A stretch of 64,000 nucleotides of DNA from positions 496,001 through 560,000 of the forward strand of contig NZ_FNRO01000003.1 of NCBI RefSeq assembly GCF_900107745.1, in the 5' to 3' direction. Under the pieces are notes generated by a model, which did not search any database, was not told the origin of the DNA, and worked only from the letters and a program-made list of their open reading frames with translations. Source of the DNA: Variovorax sp. YR216 (GTDB lineage Bacteria > Pseudomonadota > Gammaproteobacteria > Burkholderiales > Burkholderiaceae_C). The stretch's first letter is position 1. The number at the start of each line of letters is the position of its first letter. Shown one piece after another: positions 35,941-44,948 of this stretch. The translations under genes and the position numbers were made by a program.

Positions 35941-36876
35941 TCATTCCGCGGCGCCTGTCCACACCTGCGTCGCGGCGGCAAGGTCTTCGAGTGCGCTGCC
36001 GACGGCCTTGAAGACCGTACGCTCCGACGGCGAAAGCCTCCCGGGCCTTTCGCCTCGGCAGAGCTGGGTGAGCGTGGCCTGGATGTCCTCCGGCGTGAGC
36101 GTCCCCGCGCTGAATGCGTCGAGCAGGTCGCCGGCCTTGGTCGGTGCTTCCTCCGTGTCGACGAAGACGCGCGCCCCGGCAAAGCACGACGGCTCGGCTT
36201 CCTTCATCGCGGGCGTGAAGCTGCCGATCAGGTCGAGATGCGAACCCGGCGCAAGCCATTCGCCGCGAACCAGCGGTGCGGTCGCGAGCGTCGCGCAACT
36301 CACGATGTCAGCGTGGCGCACGGCGGCCGGCAGGTCATCGACCGCTTCGGCATCCCAGCCCGCCTGCCGCCATTCGGCAGCGAGCGTGCGGGCGCCTTCG
36401 GGCCGGTGATTCCAGACACGCAGCTTGCGGATGGGGCGCGTGCTCGCATGCGCCGCCGGCAGAAGGCGCGCGACGCGGCCGGTGCCGAGCACCAGCAGCG
36501 TGGAGGCATCCTCGCGCGCGAGGAAGGACGCACCCAGCGCCGACGCGGCGGCCGTCCGATGCGCGGTGATCTCGTTGCCATCCATCTGCGCCAGCGGCAC
36601 GCCGGTGTGCGCGTCGTACAGCACGTAGGTTGCGTGCAGGCCGGGCAGTCCGCGTGCGCTGTTGCCCGGGAAGATGTTGATCGTCTTGATGCCCAGGAAG
36701 CCGGCTTCGCTCCACGCCGGCATGATCAGCACCGTGCCGCGCGCACCGCCGCTCTCGATCGTGTGCACATGCCGCTGCGGCACCGATGCATGGCCCGTGA
36801 ATGCCTCGCGCAATGCGGGCACGAGCCGGTCGAAGGCCAGGTGGGCGCGGGTCCGCGCTGCGTCGAAAGTCTTCAT
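35941..36876 (-). CDS. ornithine cyclodeaminase/mu-crystallin family protein
   Basis: 311 residues. The substrate-side motif LGIKTINIFPGNSARGLPGLHATYVLYDAHTG and the Rossmann segment LLVLGTGRVARLLPAAHAS place it in the OCD/mu-crystallin family of NAD(P)-dependent imine or keto-acid enzymes. Members act on ornithine, Ala or cyclic imines and substrate cannot be inferred. The ATG at 36876 matches the family start MKTFDAAR. It is divergent from the TauE-like gene by 57 bases, and its reverse frame is open for a further 500 bases without meaning. Confidence 0.85.
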   Translation of the reverse strand: MKTFDAARTRAHLAFDRLVPALREAFTGHASVPQRHVHTIESGGARGTVLIMPAWSEAGFLGIKTINIFPGNSARGLPGLHATYVLYDAHTGVPLAQMDGNEITAHRTAAASALGASFLAREDASTLLVLGTGRVARLLPAAHASTRPIRKLRVWNHRPEGARTLAAEWRQAGWDAEAVDDLPAAVRHADIVSCATLATAPLVRGEWLAPGSHLDLIGSFTPAMKEAEPSCFAGARVFVDTEEAPTKAGDLLDAFSAGTLTPEDIQATLTQLCRGERPGRLSPSERTVFKAVGSALEDLAAATQVWTGAAE

Positions 36877-36933
36877 GCATGGAGAATGTAGCCTTCGCGC
36901 TTCCCCTGCGCCGCACTGCCGGCCGTCGCCATC

Positions 36934-37692
36934 GTGAGCCTTCCCGTCATCACCGATCCGCACTTCTACGCGGTTGCCATTCCTGCCGTGCTGCTGCTCG
37001 GCGTCAGCAAGAGCGGATTCGGCGCCGGGTTCGGATCCCTCGCCGTGCCGCTCATGGCACTGGCGGTCACCGTTCCGCAGGCGGCTGCAATCCTCATGCC
37101 GGTGCTGCTGCTCATGGACCTGCTGGGGCTGGCCGCTTTCCGGCGCGATTTCGACAGGCGGCTCCTGTGGTTCCTCATTCCGTGCGGGCTGGTCGGCACG
37201 TTGATCGGCACGCTGCTTTTCAAGGCGCTGCCCGCGCACACGGTCGCAGGCATCGTCGGGGTGTTCACGCTGATCTTCCTTGCGCAGCGGCTGGTGTTCC
37301 CGCCGAAGGCGAACTCGCCCCTGCCTTCGAAAGCCACCGGCGCGTTGCTGACCACGATCAGCGGCTTCACCAGTTTCATCGCCCATGCCGGGGGACCGCC
37401 GGTGACCGCGTACGTCATTCCGCTGCGCCTGTCGCCGTTGGCCTACACCGCCACGATGGCCTATTTCTTCTTCGTCGTGAATCTCAGCAAGTGGGTGCCT
37501 TATGCGTGGCTCGGCCTGCTGGACTGGCGCAATCTCGCGACCTCGCTGGTGCTGCTTCCGATCGCACCGCTGGGCGTGTGGGTGGGCATTCGCATCGCTC
37601 GCCGTATCGATGCCGCCTGGTTCTACCGCTTCGTCTATCTCGGCATGCTGCTGACCGGCATCAAGCTCACGTGGGACGGCTTCGTCGCGTGA
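36934..37692 (+). CDS. sulfite exporter TauE/SafE-family permease
   Basis: 252 residues with about eight membrane spans and the TauE motifs GVSKSGFGAGFGSLAVPLMAL near the start and FTSFIAHAGGPPVTAYVIPLRL at mid-length. The family exports or imports sulfite, sulfonates or organic anions. Starts with GTG at 36934. A sulfonate or sulfate link is possible in view of the sulfatase-like gene elsewhere, but there is no direct connection. Confidence 0.85.
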   Translation: MSLPVITDPHFYAVAIPAVLLLGVSKSGFGAGFGSLAVPLMALAVTVPQAAAILMPVLLLMDLLGLAAFRRDFDRRLLWFLIPCGLVGTLIGTLLFKALPAHTVAGIVGVFTLIFLAQRLVFPPKANSPLPSKATGALLTTISGFTSFIAHAGGPPVTAYVIPLRLSPLAYTATMAYFFFVVNLSKWVPYAWLGLLDWRNLATSLVLLPIAPLGVWVGIRIARRIDAAWFYRFVYLGMLLTGIKLTWDGFVA

Positions 37693-37745
37693 CGCACCAT
37701 CGATGCAATGCCATCGATGTAATGCAAATCTCTACGATTGTCGCG

Positions 37746-38000
37746 ATGTCTGCCAATCGGCAGAATTTCGGTATGTCCGCCCCGTCGACAATGCCTGCCA
37801 GTCTCGATGACGATGAGCTCCAGAGCCTCGCGTCGGAGTGGCGCATTCGCGCGATGCAGGGCGACCAGCTTGCGCACCGTATGGCGCAGGCGCTCGAGGC
37901 GGAACAACGCCGCCGAATCCGCGACACCGGCCTGCAGACGCTGCCGCCGGCCGCATCCTCGATGTATTCGCGCAAGAGGCCCTGGTGGAAGTTCTGGTGA
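37746..38000 (+). CDS. small protein of unknown function
   Basis: 84 residues from the ATG at 37746. A second in-frame ATG at 37773 would give 75 residues. The central part is a charged helix (ELQSLASEWRIRAMQGDQLAHRMAQALEAEQRR), and the C-terminus ends in RPWWKFW, an aromatic-basic tail of a kind I associate with small unnamed proteins in Comamonadaceae. No signal peptide or membrane span. The stop overlaps the next gene start by 3 bases (GTGA). Confidence 0.55.
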   Translation: MSANRQNFGMSAPSTMPASLDDDELQSLASEWRIRAMQGDQLAHRMAQALEAEQRRRIRDTGLQTLPPAASSMYSRKRPWWKFW

Positions 38001-38374
38001 GCAAGATTGATTTCGGCATCGGCCTGGCGCTGTTGAGTTTGTTCGGTGCGACCTTCCTCTCCAATCTCCTCGCCTATCTTCGCGACAGGTCGCGCGAGAT
38101 CGATCCGATCACCCGCGAAGCCCGCGAGCTCCTGATGCGCGAGAGCGCGGCGCCGGTGCCGGACGGTCCCACCCTGTCGCCCGCGCATTGGGCACGGCTC
38201 GAAGCGATGCAGCCGAGCTGGCGCCGGGCCGCCATGCAGACGGCGCGCAGGCGCTACGCCGAGGCGCGTTCCGCCTACGCGCGCCATGACTTCAATGGCG
38301 AGCTTTACTACCCCAACCCCGCGCTCGTCGCCCGTGCCGCGCACGAGCTGCTGCGGATGACCGAGCGCTTCTAG
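37997..38374 (+). CDS. membrane-anchored protein of unknown function
   Basis: 125 residues if started at the GTG at 37997, which overlaps the previous stop as GTGA. A single hydrophobic segment at about residues 6-26 is followed by a cytoplasmic-looking basic region rich in Arg and Ala. I do not recognise a family. The tight overlap with the preceding small gene suggests the two products act together. A longer open frame upstream is a shadow of that gene. Confidence 0.5.
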   Translation: MSKIDFGIGLALLSLFGATFLSNLLAYLRDRSREIDPITREARELLMRESAAPVPDGPTLSPAHWARLEAMQPSWRRAAMQTARRRYAEARSAYARHDFNGELYYPNPALVARAAHELLRMTERF

Positions 38375-38384
38375 CGCGCGAGCT

Positions 38385-38873
38385 TCAGGATGGCTGGTAG
38401 ACCTTCTGCAGCAGGCGGATGAGCGTCTCGCGCTCGCGCGCCGTGAGCCGCGCGCTGGCGTCGGCTTCGAGCTCCGTCACGGTCCGCTCCGCCTCCCGGA
38501 TCAGTTCTTCGCCGGCCGGCGTGAGATGCAGGCCGATCGCGCGCCCGTCATGCGGATGCGGACGCCGCTCGATCAGTCCCCGGCTGTCCATTGCAGCGAT
38601 CAGGCTCACGAGGTTGGGCGGCAGGATGTCGAGCGTGGAGCACAGCTGCCGCGAGGTCGCGCCGGGGTTGTGAGCGAGCAGCGACAGCACCGAGAAATCC
38701 ACTTGCTTGAGCCCGTAGGGGGCCATGCGTTCGGCGAACACCTGGCTCACCACCAGCCAGGCCCGGCGTGCGTTGTAGCCGACGAAGGTCTCTAGCACGC
38801 GGGTATCCAGACGATCGGACCGGGGAGCCTGCGCATGGGAGACGGGCGTGGTTTTCTTGCGGAGTGCTGGCAT
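38385..38873 (-). CDS. MarR-family transcriptional regulator (CouR-like)
   Basis: 162 residues. The MarR winged helix covers about residues 50-130 with FSVLSLLAHNPGATSRQLCSTLDILPPNLVSLIAAMDSRGLIERRPHPHDGRA. It lies at the end of the hydroxycinnamate cluster, 55 bases from the acyl-CoA dehydrogenase, same strand. In other bacteria a MarR protein (CouR, FerC) represses hydroxycinnamate genes until a hydroxycinnamoyl-CoA binds. A 7-bp palindrome at 50692-50710 is a candidate operator. Confidence 0.85.
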   Translation of the reverse strand: MPALRKKTTPVSHAQAPRSDRLDTRVLETFVGYNARRAWLVVSQVFAERMAPYGLKQVDFSVLSLLAHNPGATSRQLCSTLDILPPNLVSLIAAMDSRGLIERRPHPHDGRAIGLHLTPAGEELIREAERTVTELEADASARLTARERETLIRLLQKVYQPS

Positions 38874-38928
38874 GAACGCGAGCGTAACTGCCTTCGGGAT
38901 GCTTGCGGACCGCGTTTTCCCCGGCAGT

Positions 38929-40653
38929 TCAGGCCGCGGCCGGCATGGTCACCGCCTCGCAGGCACGCTTGACGATGCCGAGCCGCATCTCGAATTCCGG
39001 CAGCACCCAGCGCCGGAAGGCAGCGGCCGGCGCGGCCCAGCGGGCATCTCCCGGCGCGGCGTGTTCCAGCCGGGCCCAGGCCCATGCCAGGAAGGCCAGC
39101 ATCACCACGCGCAAATAGTCGTCGGCCACCTCGTAGGGCAGCCTGGCGTCCTTGTCCGCCGCCATGGCGATCGTGGTCGTGAGATAGCGCAACTGCGCGA
39201 GCCGCCGCTGCACGTCGGCATCGATGTCGCGCGAGGCATCGAGCTCATCGCGCAGCTCGATCAGCAGGCCCGACATGCCGGCGCCGCCGTTGGCGAGCAC
39301 CTTGCGCACCAGCAGGTCGATCGCCTGGATCTCGTTTGTGCCCTCGTAGATCATGGTCACGCGCGAGTCGCGCACGACCTGCTCGATGCCCCATTCGCGC
39401 ACGTAGCCATGGCCGCCGAAGACCTGCAGGCATTCGCTCGCGCCGGTGAAGGCCTGCTGCGTGCACGCGGCCTTGATGACCGGCGTGACGAGCGCGCACC
39501 AGCGCTGCGCCTGTTCGCGCGCCTTGGGATCTTCGTCGTGCCGTGCCACGTCGAGCTGCACCGCGGTCCGGTAGGCGATGGCGCGGGCACCGTCGATCCA
39601 CGCACGCTGGGTGTCGAGGATGCGGCGGATCGCCGGATGCTCCGCCACGAGGTCGGCCGCTTCGCCGCCGCGGCTCTCGGGCGCCGGGCCGGGCGCGCGC
39701 ATCTGGCGGCGCTCGTGCGCATAGGCATCGGCCTTCTGCCAGGCCGCATCGAGCAGGCCGATGCCCTGCAGCGCGACATGCAGGCGCGCGGCGTTCATCA
39801 TCACGAACATCGCGGCGAGCCCGCGGTTCGGCTCGCCGATGAGCCAGCCGGTCGCGTCGTCGAAGCGCATCACGCAGGTCGAGCTGCCGTGCAGGCCCAT
39901 CTTTTCCTCGATGCGTTCGCAATGCACCGCGTTGCGCGATCCGTCAGGCAGCACCTTGGGAACCAGCACCAGCGAAAGACCCTTGGGACCCGCAGGCGCG
40001 TCCGGCAGGCGGCACAGCACGAGGTGGACGATGTTGTCGCTCAGGTCGTGCTCGCCGCCGGAGATGAAGATCTTGCCGCCCGAGACGCGGAAGCTGCCGT
40101 CGGCCTGCGGCACGGCGCGCGTGCGCACCTGGCCGAGGTCGCTGCCCGCGTGCGCTTCGGTCAGGCACATCGTCGCGAGCCATTCGCCGGTCGCGATCTT
40201 GGAGAGATAGCGCTGCTTGAGTTCGTCGCTGCCGTGGTGCCGGATGCACTCGTAGGCGCCATGCAGCAGGCCGGGCGCCATCGTCAGGCCGTGATTGGCC
40301 GCGCTGAGCCATTCGTAGAGCACCGCTTCGAGCACCGAAGGCAGTCCCTGGCCACCGTCGGCCGTCGCGGCCGAGAGCGCCGGCCATCCGCCATCGACGA
40401 AGGCGCGGTACGCATCGCGAAAGCCCGGCGGCGTGACGACCGCGCCATCGACCAGCCGGCAGCCGATCTCGTCGCCGTCGCGGTTGATCGGCGCGATGAC
40501 TTCGGCAACGAACTTGCCTGCTTCCTCGAGCACCTGGCCTTGCAGCGCTTCGTCGTAGTCGGCAAAGGCGGGCAGGGCGTGCAGGCGGGGCACGGCGGCG
40601 AGCACCGCATTCAGGATGAAGCCCACGTCTTCGGGGCGAGGTTGGTAGTTCAT
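38929..40653 (-). CDS. acyl-CoA dehydrogenase (large type with C-terminal extension)
   Basis: 574 residues, longer than the usual 380-400. It has MCLTEAHAGSDLGQVRTRA and the KIFISGGEHDL motif of FAD-binding acyl-CoA dehydrogenases, and the catalytic region IYEGTNEIQAIDLLVRKVL. The C-terminal extension resembles that of the DmdC-like class. In this cluster it may desaturate dihydro-hydroxycinnamoyl-CoA to the hydroxycinnamoyl-CoA that the enoyl-CoA hydratase uses. The ATG at 40653 matches the family N-terminus MNYQPRPEDVGFIL. Confidence 0.87.
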   Translation of the reverse strand: MNYQPRPEDVGFILNAVLAAVPRLHALPAFADYDEALQGQVLEEAGKFVAEVIAPINRDGDEIGCRLVDGAVVTPPGFRDAYRAFVDGGWPALSAATADGGQGLPSVLEAVLYEWLSAANHGLTMAPGLLHGAYECIRHHGSDELKQRYLSKIATGEWLATMCLTEAHAGSDLGQVRTRAVPQADGSFRVSGGKIFISGGEHDLSDNIVHLVLCRLPDAPAGPKGLSLVLVPKVLPDGSRNAVHCERIEEKMGLHGSSTCVMRFDDATGWLIGEPNRGLAAMFVMMNAARLHVALQGIGLLDAAWQKADAYAHERRQMRAPGPAPESRGGEAADLVAEHPAIRRILDTQRAWIDGARAIAYRTAVQLDVARHDEDPKAREQAQRWCALVTPVIKAACTQQAFTGASECLQVFGGHGYVREWGIEQVVRDSRVTMIYEGTNEIQAIDLLVRKVLANGGAGMSGLLIELRDELDASRDIDADVQRRLAQLRYLTTTIAMAADKDARLPYEVADDYLRVVMLAFLAWAWARLEHAAPGDARWAAPAAAFRRWVLPEFEMRLGIVKRACEAVTMPAAA

Positions 40654-40663
40654 GGCAATGGCT

Positions 40664-42376
40664 TCAAGGCGTGCGGGCGCGGCAGGCGAAGCTCGCGGCG
40701 GACTCCGCATCGCCGCCGGTATAGACCGCGACTTGCGGATAGGGGCACAGCGGGCGCGTGCGGCTCGGTGACCAGTCGGCCGGGACTTCGGTGTTGACCG
40801 CCGGCGTGCCCGGGCCGCGTGCGCTGGCGGTCACGCGCTCGGGTGCCTGCCCCTGTTCGACCCAGCTCACCAGCGCGGTGAGCATGTCGAACTGGTCTGT
40901 GGCCGGACCGCCGGCGCAGTGGTTCATGCCCGGCACCGGGAAGTAGCGCGCGAAGGACGATGCATCGCCGCCATTCGCGCCCTGCAGTCGCTCGTACCAG
41001 GCGGCGGTGTCGTCGGACGAGAACACCGGGTCGCTCGTGCCGTGGTAGACGATCATCTTCGCGCCGCGGTTGCGCAGCGTGGAGAGGTTCGACGCATCGG
41101 GCGGCGGCATGAAGGACATCGCCGATTCGCGGTAGACGGGGTCGGTCGCCTCGATCGCGGGCGCGTCCTTGTCCATGTCGAAACCGAGCGCGAAGGCGAG
41201 ACCACCCGGTCGGTCGGCCATCGGCGGCGTGGCGAAGATGAAGCCGACCGCGCCGGCATCCCGGGTCGGCGGGCTCACGAACTTCCACTCGCGCCAGTTG
41301 CTGCCGCTGATGCCCGCATCGAAGGGAAAGCTGTTGTAGATGGGCTTGCCGGCGCTGTTGCGCGCACCTGCGAACACGTTGGCCAGCACGGTCTTCTGCG
41401 CGGAGGTGAGGCACTGGCCGTCGCGTGCGCCGGTGCAGGCCGGCACGTCGCGTTCGACGTCGAACTGGGTCTTGCAGGCCTTCACGTCGGAGACGATGCC
41501 GTCCGCCAGGCCGTCGAGGGCATCGCACCGGGCGAGCACGCGCTGTGCGACAAAATTCATCTCTGCGGGTGTGAACGCGCTCTGCAGGTCGGGTTGACCT
41601 GCCGTCACGTTGGCCACCTTCGCGTACTGCTGCGCCCCGTACAGCTGCGCCACGGCGGCGCGCGGCAGGTTGTAGCCGGGATCGCCCGCCAGTACGCCGT
41701 CGTAGTCGCGGGCCGACCGCGCCGCCGCCACCATCGCATGCCGGCCGCCATTGGAGCAGCCGCCGATGTACGACCGGTCCGGTCCGCGGCCGTAGGCCTT
41801 CGCGATCAGGTTCTTGGCCATTGGCGTGAGTTGCGCGACGGCGTTGTAGCCGTAGTCGAGCCGCGCCTGCGGGTCGATGCCGAAGCGCGGCCCCAGCGAC
41901 CCTGCGTGACCGGCATCGGAACTGATCACGGCAAAGCCCATCTGCAAGGCCGTGCGGGCCGGTCCACCGCCGCCAATACCGCCCATGGCCGGAATCACCA
42001 CGCCGTCGAGCCCGCCGTTGGCCTGATAGAAGAACCGGCCGTTCCAGTCGACCGGCAAACGCATCTCGAACCCGATCGCATAGCGGTTGCCATCGACCGC
42101 ACTGACACGCTCGTGCATGCGGCCCTGCACCAGGCAATGGGCCGGTGCGTCGACACTGGCGTTGCCAACGGGCACCTTGCCGGCAGGAACTGCCGTGACC
42201 TGCGTGTAGAGGGCGCCCGGGAAGGCCGCCTTCTCCACCAGGTCGCTGCACACCTGGAGCATGCCCGGCTTCGCTGCCACGAGCTGCGGCGTCGAGCCGC
42301 CGGGTCCGCCCATGCCGGCACAGGCAGCGAGCAGCGTCGCACAGGTGCCGGCCGAAAGGCTCTTGCGTACGTCCAT
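40664..42376 (-). CDS. tannase/feruloyl esterase-family lipoprotein
   Basis: 570 residues. A signal peptide ends in the lipobox-like LAAC with Cys19, suggesting an outer-membrane or periplasmic lipoprotein. The nucleophile motif GGCSNGG (Cys207-Ser208) and the C-terminal GMNHCAGG are the paired Cys-Ser and His-Cys sites of the tannase family, and DALDGLADGIVSD matches its Ca-binding loop. It hydrolyses esters of aromatic acids such as feruloyl or galloyl esters, releasing the acids that the neighbouring importer and CoA ligase would use. Confidence 0.85.
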   Translation of the reverse strand: MDVRKSLSAGTCATLLAACAGMGGPGGSTPQLVAAKPGMLQVCSDLVEKAAFPGALYTQVTAVPAGKVPVGNASVDAPAHCLVQGRMHERVSAVDGNRYAIGFEMRLPVDWNGRFFYQANGGLDGVVIPAMGGIGGGGPARTALQMGFAVISSDAGHAGSLGPRFGIDPQARLDYGYNAVAQLTPMAKNLIAKAYGRGPDRSYIGGCSNGGRHAMVAAARSARDYDGVLAGDPGYNLPRAAVAQLYGAQQYAKVANVTAGQPDLQSAFTPAEMNFVAQRVLARCDALDGLADGIVSDVKACKTQFDVERDVPACTGARDGQCLTSAQKTVLANVFAGARNSAGKPIYNSFPFDAGISGSNWREWKFVSPPTRDAGAVGFIFATPPMADRPGGLAFALGFDMDKDAPAIEATDPVYRESAMSFMPPPDASNLSTLRNRGAKMIVYHGTSDPVFSSDDTAAWYERLQGANGGDASSFARYFPVPGMNHCAGGPATDQFDMLTALVSWVEQGQAPERVTASARGPGTPAVNTEVPADWSPSRTRPLCPYPQVAVYTGGDAESAASFACRARTP

Positions 42377-42408
42377 CGTTTTGTCTCCGTTGAGTGCCGG
42401 CGCGACTG

Positions 42409-43137
42409 TCAGCGCCGCTTGGTTCCGAGGTAGGTGTCGATGACGCGCGAATCGCTCGCGAGCTGTCGCGCTTCGCCTTCGACGCTCACGCTGCCCATTT
42501 CGAGCACGTAGCCGTGATCGGCCACTTCGAGTGCCGCACGCGCGTTCTGCTCCACCAGCAGGATCGTCACGCCGGTCTGCCGCAAAGCGCTCACGGTGCG
42601 GAAGATCTCCTGCACCACCAGCGGCGCGAGTCCGAGGCTCGGTTCGTCGAGCATCAGCAGCGCGGGCCGCGACATCAGCGCGCGGCCGACCGCGAGCATC
42701 TGCCGTTCACCGCCCGAGAGCGTGCCCGCGAGCTGCGTGCGGCGTTCCTTCAGGCGCGGGAAGATGGTGTAGACCTCGTCGATGCGTTCGCGCCATTGGC
42801 GGTTGCGAAGGCGCACCTGGCGGAAGCCGCCGAGCACGAGGTTGTCTTCCACCGGCATGGTGCCGAAAAGCTCGCGCTTCTCGGGCACCAGCGCGACGCC
42901 GAGCATCACGCGCTCTTCGAGCGACAGGCTGTCGATCGGCTGGCCGCGGAACTCGATCACGCCCTTGGACGGCAGCACGCCCATCAGCGCATTGAGCAGC
43001 GTGGACTTGCCCGCGCCGTTGGGGCCGATCACGGTGACGACGCTGCCCTGGCCGGCTTCGAGGTCGATGCCGTGCAGCACTTCGGCGCGGCCGTAGCCGG
43101 CGCGCAGGTTGCGGATTCGGAGGAGGGGCGTGGTCAT
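42409..43137 (-). CDS. ABC transporter ATP-binding protein (LivF type)
   Basis: 242 residues with Walker A GPNGAGKST, signature LSGGERQM and Walker B LLMLDEPSLGL. One base separates it from the permease-ATPase fusion upstream. This is the second ATPase of the importer in the hydroxycinnamate cluster. Confidence 0.9.
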   Translation of the reverse strand: MTTPLLRIRNLRAGYGRAEVLHGIDLEAGQGSVVTVIGPNGAGKSTLLNALMGVLPSKGVIEFRGQPIDSLSLEERVMLGVALVPEKRELFGTMPVEDNLVLGGFRQVRLRNRQWRERIDEVYTIFPRLKERRTQLAGTLSGGERQMLAVGRALMSRPALLMLDEPSLGLAPLVVQEIFRTVSALRQTGVTILLVEQNARAALEVADHGYVLEMGSVSVEGEARQLASDSRVIDTYLGTKRR

Positions 43138-43138
43138 G

Positions 43139-44947
43139 TCAGTGTTCCGTTCCGAGGTAGGCGGCGCGTACCTTCGGGCTCTCCTGCACTTCGGCCGGCG
43201 TGCCTTCCATCAGGTGCGTGCCGAATTCCATCACCACGATGTGGTCGCAGATGTCCATCACGAGGTCCATGTCGTGCTCGACCAGCAGGATGCTCATGCC
43301 TTCGTTGCGCAAGGTGCGCAGCACGTCGGCCAGCGCCTGCTTCTCCTTGTGCCGCAGGCCGGCGGCCGGTTCGTCGAGCAGCAGCAGGGCCGGGTCGGCG
43401 CACAGGGCGCGGGCGATCTCCAGCAGGCGCTGCTGGCCCATCGCGAGGTTGCCCGCGAGCTCGTGCAGGTAGTCACCCATGCCGACGCGCTGCAGTTGCC
43501 GTTCGGCTTCGCGCAAGAGTTGGCGCTCCTCGGCGCGGTCGGTGTGCAGCATCGCGGCGATCGCGCCCTTGCCGCCGCGCAGATGCGCGCCCAGTGCGAC
43601 GTTTTCCAGCACCGTCATGTCCGGCACCATCTTCACGTGCTGGAATGTGCGCGACACGCCACGCTCCGCGATGGCGCGCGACGAAAGACCGCCGATGGCT
43701 TCGCCGCGGAATCGCACGTCGCCGCCCGACAGCGACAGCACGCCGGTCACGAGATTGAAGGTGGTCGACTTGCCTGCACCGTTCGGGCCGATGAGACCGA
43801 CCACCTGGCCGGCGCGTGTCTGGAAGCTGATGTCGTTCACCGCGACGAGGCCGCCGAAGGTCTTGCGGATCGATTGCACGTCGAGCACGACCTCGCCTTG
43901 CGCGGGCTTGGTGCGTACCGGAAGGTCCGCCGCGTCCTGCCAATCCACCACACGCTGCCTGCGCGGCAGGCGTCGGTCGACGAAGTCCCAGAGCCCGTCC
44001 GGCAGGTACTTGAGCACCAGCACGATCATGATCCCGAAGACGATCAGCTCGTAGCTGCCGCTGGTGCCGATGAGCTTCGGCAGCAGCACCTGCAACTGGT
44101 CTTCGAGCAGCTTGACGACGCCGGCGCCGGCGAGCGCGCCCCACACATGCGCCGCGCCGCCGAGCACCGTCATGAAGAGGTACTCGATGCCCATCTTGAT
44201 GCCGAAGGGCGACGGGTTGACCGTGCGCTGGAAATGCGCGAAGAGCCAGCCCGAGACCGACGCCAGCATGGCGGCCAGCACGAAGATGCCGACCTTGTGG
44301 CGCAGGGTGTTCACGCCCATCGCCTCGGCCATCTGCGAGCCGCCCGCCAGCGCGCGGATGGCGCGGCCGCTGCGCGAATCGAGCAGGCGGATCACCGCGA
44401 ACGCGGCGACGAGCGCGAAGGCCCAGGTGACTGCATAGAAGCCGCGCTGCTGGCCGACGTCGAGGCCGAAGAGCTGCAGCCCCTTCACGCCGAGGATGCC
44501 GTCGTACTTGCCCAGCGCCTCGAGGTTGCCCATCAGGTAGTAGAGCGACAGCGCCCAGGCGATGGTCGCCAGCGGCAGGTAGTGGCCCGACATCCGCAGC
44601 GTGATGCCGCCGATGATCGCGGCGCTGATGCCGGTCAGCGCCAGGCCGATGAACAGCGTGAGCCAGGGCGAGAGGCCGTAGTTCACGCTCAGGTACGCCG
44701 TGGTGTAGGCGCCGATGCCGACGAAGGCCGCCTGCCCGAACGAGGTGAGGCCGCCCACGCCGGTGAGCAGCACCAGGCCCAGCACCGGCAGCGTGTAGAT
44801 GCCGATGTAGTTGAGCTGGATGATCCAGAAGTTGGGCAGCGGCAGCAGCGGCAACACGGCGAGCACGATCACCAGCGCGAGCGGGCCCCAGGTGCGCAGC
44901 CGGCTCTTGCGCGTATCCGCGATGGGGAGATTCAGCGTAGCTTGCAT
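43139..44947 (-). CDS. fused ABC permease-ATPase (LivM-LivG)
   Basis: 602 residues. Residues about 1-340 form a LivM-type permease with TGVGGLTSFGQAAFVGIGAYTTAYLS and about ten spans. Residues about 365-602 form a LivG-type ATPase with Walker A GPNGAGKST and Walker B LLLLDEPAAGL. The two domains are joined by a Pro/Arg-rich linker. One gene replacing livM and livG is a known arrangement in some Burkholderiales. The ATG at 44947 precedes MQATLNLPIADTRKSR. Confidence 0.9.
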   Translation of the reverse strand: MQATLNLPIADTRKSRLRTWGPLALVIVLAVLPLLPLPNFWIIQLNYIGIYTLPVLGLVLLTGVGGLTSFGQAAFVGIGAYTTAYLSVNYGLSPWLTLFIGLALTGISAAIIGGITLRMSGHYLPLATIAWALSLYYLMGNLEALGKYDGILGVKGLQLFGLDVGQQRGFYAVTWAFALVAAFAVIRLLDSRSGRAIRALAGGSQMAEAMGVNTLRHKVGIFVLAAMLASVSGWLFAHFQRTVNPSPFGIKMGIEYLFMTVLGGAAHVWGALAGAGVVKLLEDQLQVLLPKLIGTSGSYELIVFGIMIVLVLKYLPDGLWDFVDRRLPRRQRVVDWQDAADLPVRTKPAQGEVVLDVQSIRKTFGGLVAVNDISFQTRAGQVVGLIGPNGAGKSTTFNLVTGVLSLSGGDVRFRGEAIGGLSSRAIAERGVSRTFQHVKMVPDMTVLENVALGAHLRGGKGAIAAMLHTDRAEERQLLREAERQLQRVGMGDYLHELAGNLAMGQQRLLEIARALCADPALLLLDEPAAGLRHKEKQALADVLRTLRNEGMSILLVEHDMDLVMDICDHIVVMEFGTHLMEGTPAEVQESPKVRAAYLGTEH

Positions 44948-44948
44948 G

